From Gilvimarinus sp. 2_MG-2023 (lineage in GTDB: Bacteria; Pseudomonadota; Gammaproteobacteria; Pseudomonadales; Cellvibrionaceae), in the NCBI RefSeq assembly GCF_030547685.1, contig NZ_JAUOQM010000012.1:1-64000 (forward strand): a stretch of DNA of 64,000 bases, in the 5' to 3' direction. The stretch's first letter is position 1, and each line of letters opens with the position of its first letter. The notes beneath the pieces are model-generated. The model saw nothing but the letters and a program-made list of their open reading frames with translations, had not been told where the DNA came from and ran no database searches. Below, in pieces: positions 9,567 through 18,845 of this stretch. Made by a program: the position numbers and the translations under genes.

Positions 9567-9851
9567 AGCTTATCCTTAATTGAAAATCATGCCTCAGAGC
9601 TATCGGCTAAGGTCTCGATTTATAAAGTTTTTATTAGCGCAATGATTATTTCAACGGCCTGCTAGTATTTAATAGCGGCTCTGGGGTTAAGTTGCAACAA
9701 TAAATGTTACATTTTACGCCACCTGTCTTACTAAGCATAGCAGCTTGTGAGTAAAGAGCAGTTGGAAAAGTGCCCCTTGGGCACTGTTCAAAGTGTGATT
9801 GTAGGCCTAAAATAGCGCCACTGCTCCCACCTTAGACCGCAAGGAAATGTC

Positions 9852-10868
9852 GTGATTTTCACAGGTTCTCATATTCTCTCCGTCGAACAATTTGATCGCC
9901 CAGATATTGAACGTATTTTTCAGGTGGCGGATGCGATGCAGCCCTACGCGCTGCGGCGCAAAGTCACTCGAGTACTGGAAGGCGCCATTTTAGGGAATAT
10001 GTTCTTCGAGCCAAGTACCCGTACCCGCATTAGCTTTGGTTGCGCTTTTAATCTACTGGGGGGGGAGGTTCGCGAAACCACCGGGTTTGAGAGCTCGGCC
10101 ATTGCTAAAGGCGAATCACTGTACGATACCGCCCGAGTGTTGTCTGGCTTCTCCGATGTCATTTGTATGCGTCATCCAGCCGAGGGATCGGTGGCAGAGT
10201 TTGCCGAAGCCAGCCGCGTTCCGGTATTAAATGGTGGGGACGGGGCCAATGAACACCCCAGCCAGGCTCTGCTGGATTTGTACACTATACGCAAAGAGTT
10301 AGCTTCCAAAAATCGCGGGATTGACGGCCTGAGGATTGCCTTAATCGGTGATTTAAAGCACGGCCGTACGGTGCATTCACTGTGTAAATTGATGCGTTTA
10401 TTTAAAAATGTTCATATTACACTGGTGTCACCGGCCGAGCTGGCTATGCCAGAGCATATTGTCGATGATATGCGCAGCGCCGGCCATACGGTGGCGGTTA
10501 CCGAGGATTTAACCCAGAGCATCACTAACGTCGATATTGCCTATTCAACCCGTATTCAAGAAGAGCGCTTCGCCTCCAAAGCCGAAGCCGATACCTACCG
10601 TGGGCGCTTTCGCCTCAACCAGTCTATTTACACTCAGTATTGCGAGCCCAATACGGTCATTATGCACCCCTTGCCCCGCGACTCGCGCGCCGAGGCCAAT
10701 GAGCTAGACAACGATTTGAATCAGAACCCCAATTTAGCTATTTTCCGTCAGGCAGATAATGGTGTGTTGGTGCGAATGGCGCTGTTTGCGTTAGTGTTGG
10801 ATGTGGTGGATCAAGTGGATAAATACGCCCGAGACGTCAACTGGTATAACTCGGCGCGCACCTTGTGA
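9852..10868 (+). CDS. pyrB: Aspartate carbamoyltransferase catalytic chain
   Basis: PyrB catalyses the committed step of pyrimidine synthesis, carbamoyl phosphate plus aspartate to carbamoyl aspartate. The carbamoyl-phosphate motif FFEPSTRTR is present, as are the HPSQALLDLYT segment and the C-terminal MHPLPR motif. At 338 residues it is longer than the E. coli chain (311), and no pyrI or inactive pyrC' follows, unlike the enterobacterial and pseudomonad arrangements. It starts at GTG 9852 behind AAGGA. The gene is monocistronic here; pyrC lies far away at 62 kb. Confidence 0.95.
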   Translation: MIFTGSHILSVEQFDRPDIERIFQVADAMQPYALRRKVTRVLEGAILGNMFFEPSTRTRISFGCAFNLLGGEVRETTGFESSAIAKGESLYDTARVLSGFSDVICMRHPAEGSVAEFAEASRVPVLNGGDGANEHPSQALLDLYTIRKELASKNRGIDGLRIALIGDLKHGRTVHSLCKLMRLFKNVHITLVSPAELAMPEHIVDDMRSAGHTVAVTEDLTQSITNVDIAYSTRIQEERFASKAEADTYRGRFRLNQSIYTQYCEPNTVIMHPLPRDSRAEANELDNDLNQNPNLAIFRQADNGVLVRMALFALVLDVVDQVDKYARDVNWYNSARTL

Positions 10869-10884
10869 GCCCCTGCGTGGCGGG

Positions 10885-12150
10885 TTAAATGCTGAGCAAT
10901 TGGCTGGCCATTCGCAGTAGGTCGTCTTGGTTTAGGGGCAGAGTCACACAGGGCTGAACATCGGTGGTATCTGCTTGAGGCTGCCCCAGAAACAACTGAG
11001 CCGTGGTACTGGTGCGCTTGGTAGTGCTGAGCCGGTTGCTGAGCAATCGCCCGTGGTGATCAGCCATAGCGGGGCTCAAAATAATCAAGTCGGGGCGAAT
11101 TGTCAGGGACAATTCCAAAGCTTCATCGGCGGTTTCGGCCGTCACTAAATTGTAGTACTGCTGCAATTGCTGGCTGGCTTGTTGCTGTATCTCCACATCG
11201 GGGTGAGCGATCACTACAGTGCGATGGGCGGTCATTTCATCAATATTGTACTGATTGCGCCCCGAGTGTTTGGCGCGGTATAGCGCTCTATCGGCGGCTT
11301 TAATCAATCCCTCTAGGCTGTGGCCGGATGTTTGCGGGCAGCAGGCTCCGCCGACGGATACCGTCACCGTTTCGGCGGTGGGTGATACCTCGTGCAGTAT
11401 CGACTTATTGGCGATGCTTAGTTTGATGCACTCGCTAACGCGGGCGATACCGGCTTTATCGGTGTCTGGCAGCAGCACAACAAACTCTTCACCGCCGTAG
11501 CGTCCCAATAGGTCGTAAGGGCGGTGCAGACATGATTTGATGGCGTCGGTAATGGCAACCAAGCAGGCGTCACCGGCAGGGTGACCGTAGTGGTCGTTGT
11601 ACAGTTTGAAGTGATCGACATCGATCATTAATGCGCTGATACAGGTGGCTTGCCGGCTGGCTAATAGCCACTGCTTTTGGGCTTGTTCGTTAAAAGTACG
11701 GCGGTTGTATATTTGGGTTAAGCTATCGAGCTGGCTGATGGCTTCCAGCTCGCTATTGAGCGCATTGAGCTGATCGCGCATCTCTGCAATACGCTCCATC
11801 GCCCGAATTTTGGCGGTAATAATCATTTTACTGACGGGTTTGATGAGATAATCATCCCCCCCGGCCTCGATACCCTGCCGGTAGTCTTCGTCTTCGCTCA
11901 TTCCGGTGACGAAAATAATCGGAATCCAGTGATCCCCCAGCCATTCGCGAATCAGTGCGGTGGTTTCAAACCCGTTTAAGCCGGGCATTTCTACATCCAT
12001 GATGATCATATCGACGGGGTTGTCTTCTAGCAGTTGCAGCGCTTGCTCGCCACTTTCTGCCACCAACGGCGTATGGCCTGCGTCAGTAATATACTGACTC
12101 ATGGCGTGGCGCAAGGTGGCGCTGTCTTCGACTAAAAGAATTTTCATCAT
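10885..12150 (-). CDS. Response regulator with REC-GGDEF-pseudoREC architecture, diguanylate cyclase
   Basis: The 421-residue protein has an N-terminal receiver domain with phospho-acceptor D52 (MIIMDVEMPG), the conserved T (FVTG) and K (YLIKPV). A short coiled linker (about 125-150) leads to a GGDEF domain whose active site reads GGEEF. An intact inhibitory site, RPYD, lies exactly five residues before it, so the enzyme probably makes c-di-GMP and is product-inhibited. A third domain (about 310-420) looks like a receiver but has Ser in place of the phospho-Asp (LIILSPAMAD) and no KP motif, so it is likely a protein-interaction domain. No histidine kinase is adjacent. Convergent with pyrB. 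Confidence 0.9.
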   Translation of the reverse strand: MMKILLVEDSATLRHAMSQYITDAGHTPLVAESGEQALQLLEDNPVDMIIMDVEMPGLNGFETTALIREWLGDHWIPIIFVTGMSEDEDYRQGIEAGGDDYLIKPVSKMIITAKIRAMERIAEMRDQLNALNSELEAISQLDSLTQIYNRRTFNEQAQKQWLLASRQATCISALMIDVDHFKLYNDHYGHPAGDACLVAITDAIKSCLHRPYDLLGRYGGEEFVVLLPDTDKAGIARVSECIKLSIANKSILHEVSPTAETVTVSVGGACCPQTSGHSLEGLIKAADRALYRAKHSGRNQYNIDEMTAHRTVVIAHPDVEIQQQASQQLQQYYNLVTAETADEALELSLTIRPDLIILSPAMADHHGRLLSNRLSTTKRTSTTAQLFLGQPQADTTDVQPCVTLPLNQDDLLRMASQLLSI

Positions 12151-12235
12151 GTAGGCTATAAGCTAGAGTTGGGCAGGTAACAGTTTATCGACAATTGGCG
12201 CTAAATACATCATGTGCGTCACAGTTTGACGAATA

Positions 12236-12640
12236 TTAGGCGCAGTGATCAACATAGCGCCAAAAAGATTGCTCGCGCCGAAACAGCGATTTCTCTAAGT
12301 GTTGATGTGTCTTCTGCCCGAGCCGGTACTGGGCGATAAAAGTAACCGTGCCTTCTTGGTCAGACACGCCCCCCTTATGCCAGTCGAGAATCTCCAATCC
12401 TAACCACTCGCAACGATTGGCCCACTGGTGAATTGCCTCCGGGGAGGTGCTGTGCCGGCTGGAGGTGCTCCAAGTCTGCCACAGATAATCGATGGCGCCA
12501 TACACATGAGCGCTGTAGCGCGAGCGCATTAACTCCACCGCTGTGCTCGCAACTTGCCCCTGATAAATAAAGCGGGCACAGCACTGAGAGGCCGGTGCCA
12601 TCGAGCCACAATAGCAGTTAATATCAGTGTTTAGTGGCAT
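12236..12640 (-). CDS. ychJ: YchJ family protein (SEC-C motif)
   Basis: The 134-residue protein carries an N-terminal CYCGS...CC metal-binding motif resembling the SEC-C zinc motif and the YchJ core (ELMRSRYSAHVYGAIDYLWQTW). Length fits the UPF0225 family. Its function is unknown; zinc binding is inferred from the cysteines. It lies behind the response regulator on the same strand, 85 bases apart. Confidence 0.85.
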   Translation of the reverse strand: MPLNTDINCYCGSMAPASQCCARFIYQGQVASTAVELMRSRYSAHVYGAIDYLWQTWSTSSRHSTSPEAIHQWANRCEWLGLEILDWHKGGVSDQEGTVTFIAQYRLGQKTHQHLEKSLFRREQSFWRYVDHCA

Positions 12641-12769
12641 TTTTCACCTCTTTTGGGTATGTTGTGCGGCTGAATATTTTGCCAGTTGCTAAAGCATTGG
12701 CTTAACGTTGAGCGGGACTAACTGTCACCTGCCAAACCCTCTATTTATTGACCGTGTGTGAACCTACTA

Positions 12770-13930
12770 ATGACCGATTTTGACGACATTCGCCCTTACC
12801 ACGATGCCGAAGTTCGGCCCGCCTTAGACCGTATTTTGAACGATCCTGAGTTGGCCGATGCTGTTGCCAGACTCAAGTTTCCCCGCTTGGCGGGGCCTTT
12901 GGGTTTTATTATACGGCCAATGGTGTCGCGGGCAATGAAAAGGCAGCTGGCCTGTGTTGATACGGTGGATAAATTTCAGCAGGAGGTGGTTGAGAAATAT
13001 CTGCGTCATATGATTGAAACCACCACCACAAAATTGACCACATCCGGGCTCGATCAGTTGGACTCCGACGGCGGCTATTTGTTTGTCAGTAATCACCGCG
13101 ATATTGCCGTAGATCCGGCTTTTGTGAACTGGAGCATTTATTACGCCGGCTTTAAAACATTGCGCATCGCTATTGGTGACAATTTGTTGACGAAGCCTTA
13201 TGTGTCGGACCTGATGCGATTGAATAAGAGTTTTATCGTCAATCGCTCTGCCAAGGCTCCACGGGAAAAACTCAAGGCGGCGAAAAAATTGTCGGCGTAT
13301 ATCCACCATTCTTTGACAGTGGATCGAGCCAATATATGGATTGCACAGCGTGAAGGGCGGGCCAAAGATGGCAAAGACCTGACCAACTCCGCTGTGATTG
13401 GGATGCTGACGTTGAACCGACCTAAAACACAAGACTTCTCTGAATATGTTAGGTCTTTGAAAATCGTGCCGGTTTCTATCTCGTATGAGCAGGACCCCTG
13501 TGATAGCGCCAAAGCCCACGAGCTCTATGCCCAGCGAACCACCGGCAGCTACGAGAAAGGCGATCAAGAAGACATTCAAAGTATTGCGAAAGGTATCGCC
13601 GGGCAAAAGGGCAATGTGCATGTAGCCTTTGGCACACCCTTGAGCGGCGAGTATGAAGATAACGTCGCGGTGGCCGCCGAGATCGACCGGCAAATCTGGA
13701 GCCAGTACGTGTTACACCCGAGCAATTGTTTTGCTTACGACGCGCTGGGCAATGAAGCTCGGTCACTGCCATACTCTGCCCAAGGGTTGCCATTCGAACC
13801 CGGTAATTTGCGTGAAGAGCGGGCCGCGTTTGATTTACATGTGGCTTCGATTCCCACCGAGCAGCGTGAAATTTTGCTGGAGATGTACGCCAATCCGGTT
13901 CACAGTAAATTAAATGCTCGACAAAATTAA
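12770..13930 (+). CDS. Glycerolphosphate acyltransferase-like (PlsC/PlsB-type) protein
   Basis: An acyltransferase of the PlsC superfamily: the NH-x4-D catalytic motif appears as NHRDIAVD (from about residue 108), followed by a second block around FIVNRSAK. It has no clear membrane-spanning segment and is probably peripheral. Homologues are annotated as cytochrome- or glycerol-acyltransferases; the acyl acceptor is unknown. I preferred ATG 12770 over GTG 12758; the choice is uncertain because no good ribosome binding site is visible. The stop overlaps the dinG start (TAATG), so the two are translationally coupled. Confidence 0.8.
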   Translation: MTDFDDIRPYHDAEVRPALDRILNDPELADAVARLKFPRLAGPLGFIIRPMVSRAMKRQLACVDTVDKFQQEVVEKYLRHMIETTTTKLTTSGLDQLDSDGGYLFVSNHRDIAVDPAFVNWSIYYAGFKTLRIAIGDNLLTKPYVSDLMRLNKSFIVNRSAKAPREKLKAAKKLSAYIHHSLTVDRANIWIAQREGRAKDGKDLTNSAVIGMLTLNRPKTQDFSEYVRSLKIVPVSISYEQDPCDSAKAHELYAQRTTGSYEKGDQEDIQSIAKGIAGQKGNVHVAFGTPLSGEYEDNVAVAAEIDRQIWSQYVLHPSNCFAYDALGNEARSLPYSAQGLPFEPGNLREERAAFDLHVASIPTEQREILLEMYANPVHSKLNARQN

Positions 13931-16065
13931 TGCTAACTGACGATATAAAACGCAACATCCAAGAGAGTTATTCGGCTTTCTTACAGTCGCGCGAGCTCGG
14001 CTCAAGGCACGGGCAAAAAATGATGATTGCTGAAATTGCTCGCACTCTGGGGTCGATTACCTCCGATGCCGAAGGCGTGCGCAACAGCGATGGTCATGTT
14101 TGCGTGGTGGAAGCGGGCACGGGCACGGGTAAGACTATCGCCTACCTATTGCCGAGTATTATTATCGCCAAAGCTCTGGGAAAAAAATTGGTGGTATCCA
14201 CAGCCACCGTTGCTTTGCAAGAACAAATCATTCACAAAGACTTGCCCGAGTTAAAAAATCATTCAGACCTCTCGTTTAGTTTCGCCTTAGCAAAGGGGCG
14301 GGGGCGCTATTTGTGCCTGTCTAAGTTGGACAACTTAATGAGCGAGTTTGCCAGTACCGTCGATCCGACTCGTGCTCTCTACGAAGATGAACTGCCCAGT
14401 GTTGATGAGCAGGGCGTGCGTTTATACGAATCGATGATGGACGCACTGGCTGCCAATAAATGGGATGGCGAACGCGACTCTTGGCCCAGTGCATTGGAGA
14501 GCGCCGATTGGCAGCGCGTCACCACCGATCACCGTCAATGCACCGGGCGGCGTTGTTCAAATGTCTCGGCCTGCAGCTTTTTTAAAGCGCGCGATGCACT
14601 GCACAATGCCGATTGCATTGTCACCAATCACGACTTGGTGTTGGCCGACTTGGCTCTGGGGGGCGGCGCTATTTTGCCCGATCCGGAAGAAACTATTTAT
14701 GTGTTTGATGAAGGCCACCACCTGCCCGATAAAGCGCTCAATCATTTTGCCCACCACACGCGTATGCTCTCCACCAGTCGCTGGCTAGAGCAATGCAATA
14801 AAGGTTTGTCGACGGTGTTGGGGCAAATCGGTGGCGCGGGTAGGGTCGATCATTTTGCCGAGCAATTACCCGGTCAGTTTATCGAGTGTAAGCGTGAGCT
14901 GGATATGCTGTACCCGGCTTTAGATGAGCTGGTGCAGTCGGTGGCAGAGAGTAACCGCGATCGACGTTCGAACCATTATCGTTTTGACAATGGGGTAGTG
15001 CCAGATGGTATCCAATCGCAGGCAGAGCAACTACACGCCAGTTTTGATCGTCTGAGTGATTTATTAAGTAAAATTAGCGCCGAAATTAATGAGGCGATGG
15101 AAGATGCCCACTGCCCGGTCCCTAAAGTGGATTTGGAAAATAATTATCCTGTGGTTGGCGCTTGGCAATCGCGTGCCGAAGCCAGCGCCGAACTCTGGTT
15201 GAGCTACGCCCGCACAGATAACGACGCCAGTGTGCCGCGCGCGCGCTGGCTGACATTGGTGGATTTTTCCGGCAACTACGATATTGAAGTTTGTTCGAGC
15301 CCCATTTTGGCGGCTCGTACTCTGGAATTTAGTTTGTGGAATCGAGCTTACGGGGCGGTCGTTACCTCGGCGACTTTGACCGCGCTGGGTAAGTTTGATC
15401 GTTTTAAAATGCGCGCCGGCACGCCAGATAACAGTCGCTATGCCGTGGTGCCCAGTCCCTTTGATTTTTCCCGAGGCGAGCTTATCGTGCCGCGCGATGC
15501 AGTGGACGCGGGTAACAGTGCCGCCCATACTCAATCGGTGATCGAACAGCTTCCTGTTGTGCTGGATCCGGCTGCAGGCTCCCTAGTGCTTTTTTCCTCA
15601 CGTCGTCAAATGCTCGACGTGTTCGATGCAATGCCCAGCGCATGGCAGGATAAAATTCAGGTGCAGGGCGAAGCCTCCAAGCAAGAGATGTTATCGGCCC
15701 ATAAAAAACGTATCGACCGCGGCGAGGGTAGTGTCTTGTTTGGCCTGGCAAGTTTTGCCGAAGGCGTCGACTTGCCAGGTGATTACTGCGCCCATGTGGT
15801 TATTGCTAAGCTACCTTTTGCGGTGCCCGACGATCCAATCGAGGCTGCTGTATCGGAGTGGATTGAGTCTCGCGGTGGCAATGCGTTTATGCAAATCACC
15901 ATTCCCGATGCGTCTTTAAAATTAATTCAAGCCTGCGGCCGACTACTGCGTACCGAAGGCGATGATGGCCGTATAACGTTGCTCGATCGTCGGGTTGTCA
16001 CAAAACGTTACGGTAAGGCGATCTTAGATTCACTGCCGCCTTTTGCACGCAAAATTGACGCCTAA
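13930..16065 (+). CDS. dinG: ATP-dependent DNA helicase DinG
   Basis: This 711-residue superfamily-2 helicase of the XPD/DinG group unwinds damaged or R-loop-containing DNA. Walker A is GTGTGKT (K68) and the DEAH-like box is DEGH (from D260). Four iron-sulphur cysteines are placed as in E. coli DinG: C129, C204, C209 and C215. Motif VI is visible near QACGRLLR. It is coupled to the upstream acyltransferase (one-base overlap) and to the downstream yqcC-like gene (one-base overlap), forming a three-gene operon. Confidence 0.95.
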   Translation: MLTDDIKRNIQESYSAFLQSRELGSRHGQKMMIAEIARTLGSITSDAEGVRNSDGHVCVVEAGTGTGKTIAYLLPSIIIAKALGKKLVVSTATVALQEQIIHKDLPELKNHSDLSFSFALAKGRGRYLCLSKLDNLMSEFASTVDPTRALYEDELPSVDEQGVRLYESMMDALAANKWDGERDSWPSALESADWQRVTTDHRQCTGRRCSNVSACSFFKARDALHNADCIVTNHDLVLADLALGGGAILPDPEETIYVFDEGHHLPDKALNHFAHHTRMLSTSRWLEQCNKGLSTVLGQIGGAGRVDHFAEQLPGQFIECKRELDMLYPALDELVQSVAESNRDRRSNHYRFDNGVVPDGIQSQAEQLHASFDRLSDLLSKISAEINEAMEDAHCPVPKVDLENNYPVVGAWQSRAEASAELWLSYARTDNDASVPRARWLTLVDFSGNYDIEVCSSPILAARTLEFSLWNRAYGAVVTSATLTALGKFDRFKMRAGTPDNSRYAVVPSPFDFSRGELIVPRDAVDAGNSAAHTQSVIEQLPVVLDPAAGSLVLFSSRRQMLDVFDAMPSAWQDKIQVQGEASKQEMLSAHKKRIDRGEGSVLFGLASFAEGVDLPGDYCAHVVIAKLPFAVPDDPIEAAVSEWIESRGGNAFMQITIPDASLKLIQACGRLLRTEGDDGRITLLDRRVVTKRYGKAILDSLPPFARKIDA

Positions 16066-16394
16066 TGAATAGCACCGCCACACATCAAACACTCGCAGTA
16101 GCGCTCGACGATCTTGAGGTCAGTTTGCGAGCCCTGCAATGGTGGCAAGAGCAATCGCCTCCGGCACAGGCTTTAGCCAGCACTCAACCATTTGCGCTCG
16201 ACACCTTAAGCTTTCCCCAGTGGTTACAATTTTTGTTTATTCCGAAGTTAAAGGCTCTTGCAGATAACGCCAACCCACGGCCGGGAAACTGTAGCGTAGC
16301 GCCCATGGCAGAAGAGTATTGCCGGGCACAGGGTGTCTCAGCGCCGGCACTTGTCTCGCAATTGCAGATGATTGATCGGTTGTTGACACAATAA
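16065..16394 (+). CDS. yqcC: YqcC family protein
   Basis: The 109-residue protein matches the YqcC family: WF-like core (LRALQWWQEQSP), the segment FALDTLSFPQWLQFLFIPKL and a C-terminal QLQMIDRLL. The function is unknown; in many gammaproteobacteria the gene sits next to truC. Here it overlaps the dinG stop by one base. It ends 79 bases before the next gene. Confidence 0.85.
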   Translation: MNSTATHQTLAVALDDLEVSLRALQWWQEQSPPAQALASTQPFALDTLSFPQWLQFLFIPKLKALADNANPRPGNCSVAPMAEEYCRAQGVSAPALVSQLQMIDRLLTQ

Positions 16395-16473
16395 TTTACA
16401 AACAACACCTTGAGGCAATGACGTGTAAGCGCTACCGTGAGATATAGCGGATTAATAGCAATAGGGCTTAGTG

Positions 16474-17160
16474 ATGAAAGTACTCGGAATTTGGATCATG
16501 TGTGGCGGCTTATTTCTGGCCGGCTGCGCGACACCCCCCGCACCGGTATCCCACGATGGCTTACACTTAGTGCAAGATAAGGGCTGGGATCAGCTCTATG
16601 TTAAGCCGGATATTGATATCGCTGATTATCATGCCTTTGCTCTGCAACCGTGTACCGTTGCTTTTCGCGATAACTGGATGCGCTCGCAAAACTCGGGCCG
16701 TAATATTGGGGGGCAGAGGGTCAGCGAGCGTGATATGCAGGAGATACAAGAACGCTTGGCCGCCGTGTGCGATGAATACTTTGAAAAGTCGCTACGCCAA
16801 GAGCCCGCCTATCGTTTAGTGGCAGAAGGTGAAACACCCGAAGCTGCTCAATACGACACTCAAACTCAGGTGTTAGAGCTCAAGCCCGCGATTATCGATT
16901 TGGATATACACGCGCCTGATATCGATGGCGCCACTAAGGTGCGAAGCTACACCACAAGTTTTGGGGAAATGACATTATTGTTAGAAGCCTACGATGCTCG
17001 TAGCGGCGAAATAGTGGCTCGTATCGTCGATCGCAAAGTGGATCAAGACAGCATGAATCACTTACAGTGGACCAACCGAGTGACCAATATGGCCGATGCC
17101 AAGCGTTATATGCGCAGTTGGACTCGCTCTTTGCGTAACCATTTGGATGCTTCGCGTTAA
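16474..17160 (+). CDS. Outer-membrane-type lipoprotein, DUF3313-like
   Basis: The product (228 residues from ATG 16474; GTG 16471 also possible) begins with a lipoprotein signal peptide and a clear lipobox, LAGC. After the cysteine comes ATPP, with no Asp at +2, so outer-membrane sorting is likely. The rest (GWDQLYVKPDIDIADYHAF..., and EAYDARSGEIVARIVDRK near the end) resembles DUF3313 lipoproteins of unknown function. Its last four bases overlap the end of the convergent exporter gene. Confidence 0.7.
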   Translation: MKVLGIWIMCGGLFLAGCATPPAPVSHDGLHLVQDKGWDQLYVKPDIDIADYHAFALQPCTVAFRDNWMRSQNSGRNIGGQRVSERDMQEIQERLAAVCDEYFEKSLRQEPAYRLVAEGETPEAAQYDTQTQVLELKPAIIDLDIHAPDIDGATKVRSYTTSFGEMTLLLEAYDARSGEIVARIVDRKVDQDSMNHLQWTNRVTNMADAKRYMRSWTRSLRNHLDASR

Positions 17161-18371
17161 CGGCGGGCTTTTGGTACTTGTAACCGGCGCAGTGGAATCA
17201 GCAATACCGAGCTAAGGGCAACGGATAACAACATAGTGTGGATCATGGGTTTCAAGCTGCCATCGTGCCAATGACTGGCCAACGCCCCCATAGCTGAGCC
17301 GAGAACAAACATCGCCACCAACTGAATGGCCGCGGCACTGCCTCCTTGTTGAGGGGTAAACATAGCCATAAAGCGCGCAGCACCGGCTGGGTTACTAATG
17401 CCTACGCAACTGACTATAAACACTATCAACGGAACGGCCAGAACCAGCGACAAAGCGTCGATGTAAACCAGCAATGCCAAAATCAAAACTGCCGCTGCCT
17501 GCGCCATTACCACTACACGAAAAATCTGCAGCGGATCAATAAACTTCAATAAACGCGCACTCAACCAGTTGGCTGCAATTAGACCAATAGCGTTGAGTCC
17601 AAACAGCAAAGAAAAAACTCCTTCACTGACCCCAAAATACGTCATATACGTAAACGAGGCGTGAGTGACAAATATCAATAACACCCCCGCGGCGCAGCCA
17701 ATACTCAAAGCAAACACAGCGGCTAAAAAACGCCCTTGATGTCGGTGCAAAATGATAGCCGCGTACTGCTGAACAATACGCCCTAAAGAGAGCGCGGTTT
17801 TTTTGTGTTGCAAGGTTTCTGGGCTTACTCGCCACATAATGATTAAGAGCAGTAAGGCATAGATAACCTGGAAAATAAAAATGGCCTGCCAGCCCCAGTG
17901 AAGCAGCCCAGTACCCACTATTGGTGCGATGACCGGGGCGGTCATCATAACCATCATTACCGTAGCGAAACGACTGCCAATTTCTTCGGCCGGGTACACA
18001 TCACGCACTTGCGCCATGGCGGTAATTGATGCAAATCCGCCACCGAAAGCCTGCAATAGGCGCAAGCTGTTAATCACCGAGGCCGATTCTGAGGCCGCAA
18101 TAGCCGCACTGGTAACGATAAACAACCCAGTGCCAAATAAACACACAGGTTTGCGGCCTATTTGGTCGGAGATGGGGCCACCCAGTAACTGGCCAAAGGC
18201 AAACCCGACTAAAAAAGTACTGACCGACGCACTGAGTGTGGCGATAGAGACCCCGAGCTTGTCTGCCATGGTGGGCAGTGCGGGCAAGTATGCATCCATC
18301 GCCACCGGCCCCAAAGCGACTAATGCGCCGAGATACAGGAGAAAATAGCGGGGCAACGAGCGATTGGTCAT
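17157..18371 (-). CDS. Bcr/CflA family drug-resistance MFS transporter
   Basis: A 404-residue inner-membrane protein with twelve predicted membrane segments. The early signature AMDAYLPALPTMADKLG and the loop GPISDQIGRKPV (MFS motif A) are characteristic of the Bcr/CflA subfamily of proton-driven multidrug exporters. Substrate unknown. No regulator gene is next to it. It reads away from the chitinase, so their starts share a 474-base region. Confidence 0.9.
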   Translation of the reverse strand: MTNRSLPRYFLLYLGALVALGPVAMDAYLPALPTMADKLGVSIATLSASVSTFLVGFAFGQLLGGPISDQIGRKPVCLFGTGLFIVTSAAIAASESASVINSLRLLQAFGGGFASITAMAQVRDVYPAEEIGSRFATVMMVMMTAPVIAPIVGTGLLHWGWQAIFIFQVIYALLLLIIMWRVSPETLQHKKTALSLGRIVQQYAAIILHRHQGRFLAAVFALSIGCAAGVLLIFVTHASFTYMTYFGVSEGVFSLLFGLNAIGLIAANWLSARLLKFIDPLQIFRVVVMAQAAAVLILALLVYIDALSLVLAVPLIVFIVSCVGISNPAGAARFMAMFTPQQGGSAAAIQLVAMFVLGSAMGALASHWHDGSLKPMIHTMLLSVALSSVLLIPLRRLQVPKARR

Positions 18372-18845
18372 GGGCGTAAGGCAGCACTAGCGGCGTAGAG
18401 TGAGTGGGCAAAATCAACGGCTCACTATACACAATTTATATGTGTTGGGAGGTCGCGAAAGGCAAGTATTTGTGAAATTTCCCGTGCCATCTGGCGCGTA
18501 CTTTAGGTGTATATGGCCGTATATAACAAAATGGGCAGAGATCTGAATACCCGATCCAGCAGTAATTTATGCATTAAAAAATCTATTTATATGCTTACAG
18601 GGTTTAAAAAACGGGCGTGAGTCACGTTTTGCCGTGTTGGCTTTGAGTTGGCGGGTGCTGCGTGGTACACCTTCTAACCAGCTTGACAACGTTGTCTCTG
18701 TTGTTGGGCCGAAATCTACCAATCCGCTGATAGGGCACGGGACTGACGATGGTATATCGATAGGGAGCAGACAAGCGGGGTTGAAACAACAATAAAACTT
18801 TGCCCGGGCGCGTGCGCACTGGGAGAGTACAGCGAGGAGATTAGA
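18372..18845. promoter_or_regulatory. Divergent intergenic region upstream of the exporter and chitinase
   Basis: This 474-base region has no credible gene. It holds the GACAACGTTGTC operator (18685-18696) about 150 bases before the chitinase start and is AT-rich between about 18420 and 18610. A GAGGAG-like ribosome binding site precedes the chitinase ATG. Confidence 0.6.
18685..18696. promoter_or_regulatory. NagR-like operator upstream of the chitinase
   Basis: A perfect 12-bp palindrome GACAACGTTGTC, preceded by AGCTT. The same 17-base string AGCTTGACAACGTTGTC occurs upstream of the TonB receptor at 33304-33320. From memory it matches the core of the NagR (LacI family) consensus described for Shewanella and relatives. 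The overlapping TTGACA could be a -35 box, but no good -10 is visible 16-18 bases on. Confidence 0.7.

Noticed and set aside
18683-18717. Full sigma-70 promoter at the chitinase operator
   Set aside because: TTGACA is present but no -10-like hexamer occurs 15-19 bases downstream.
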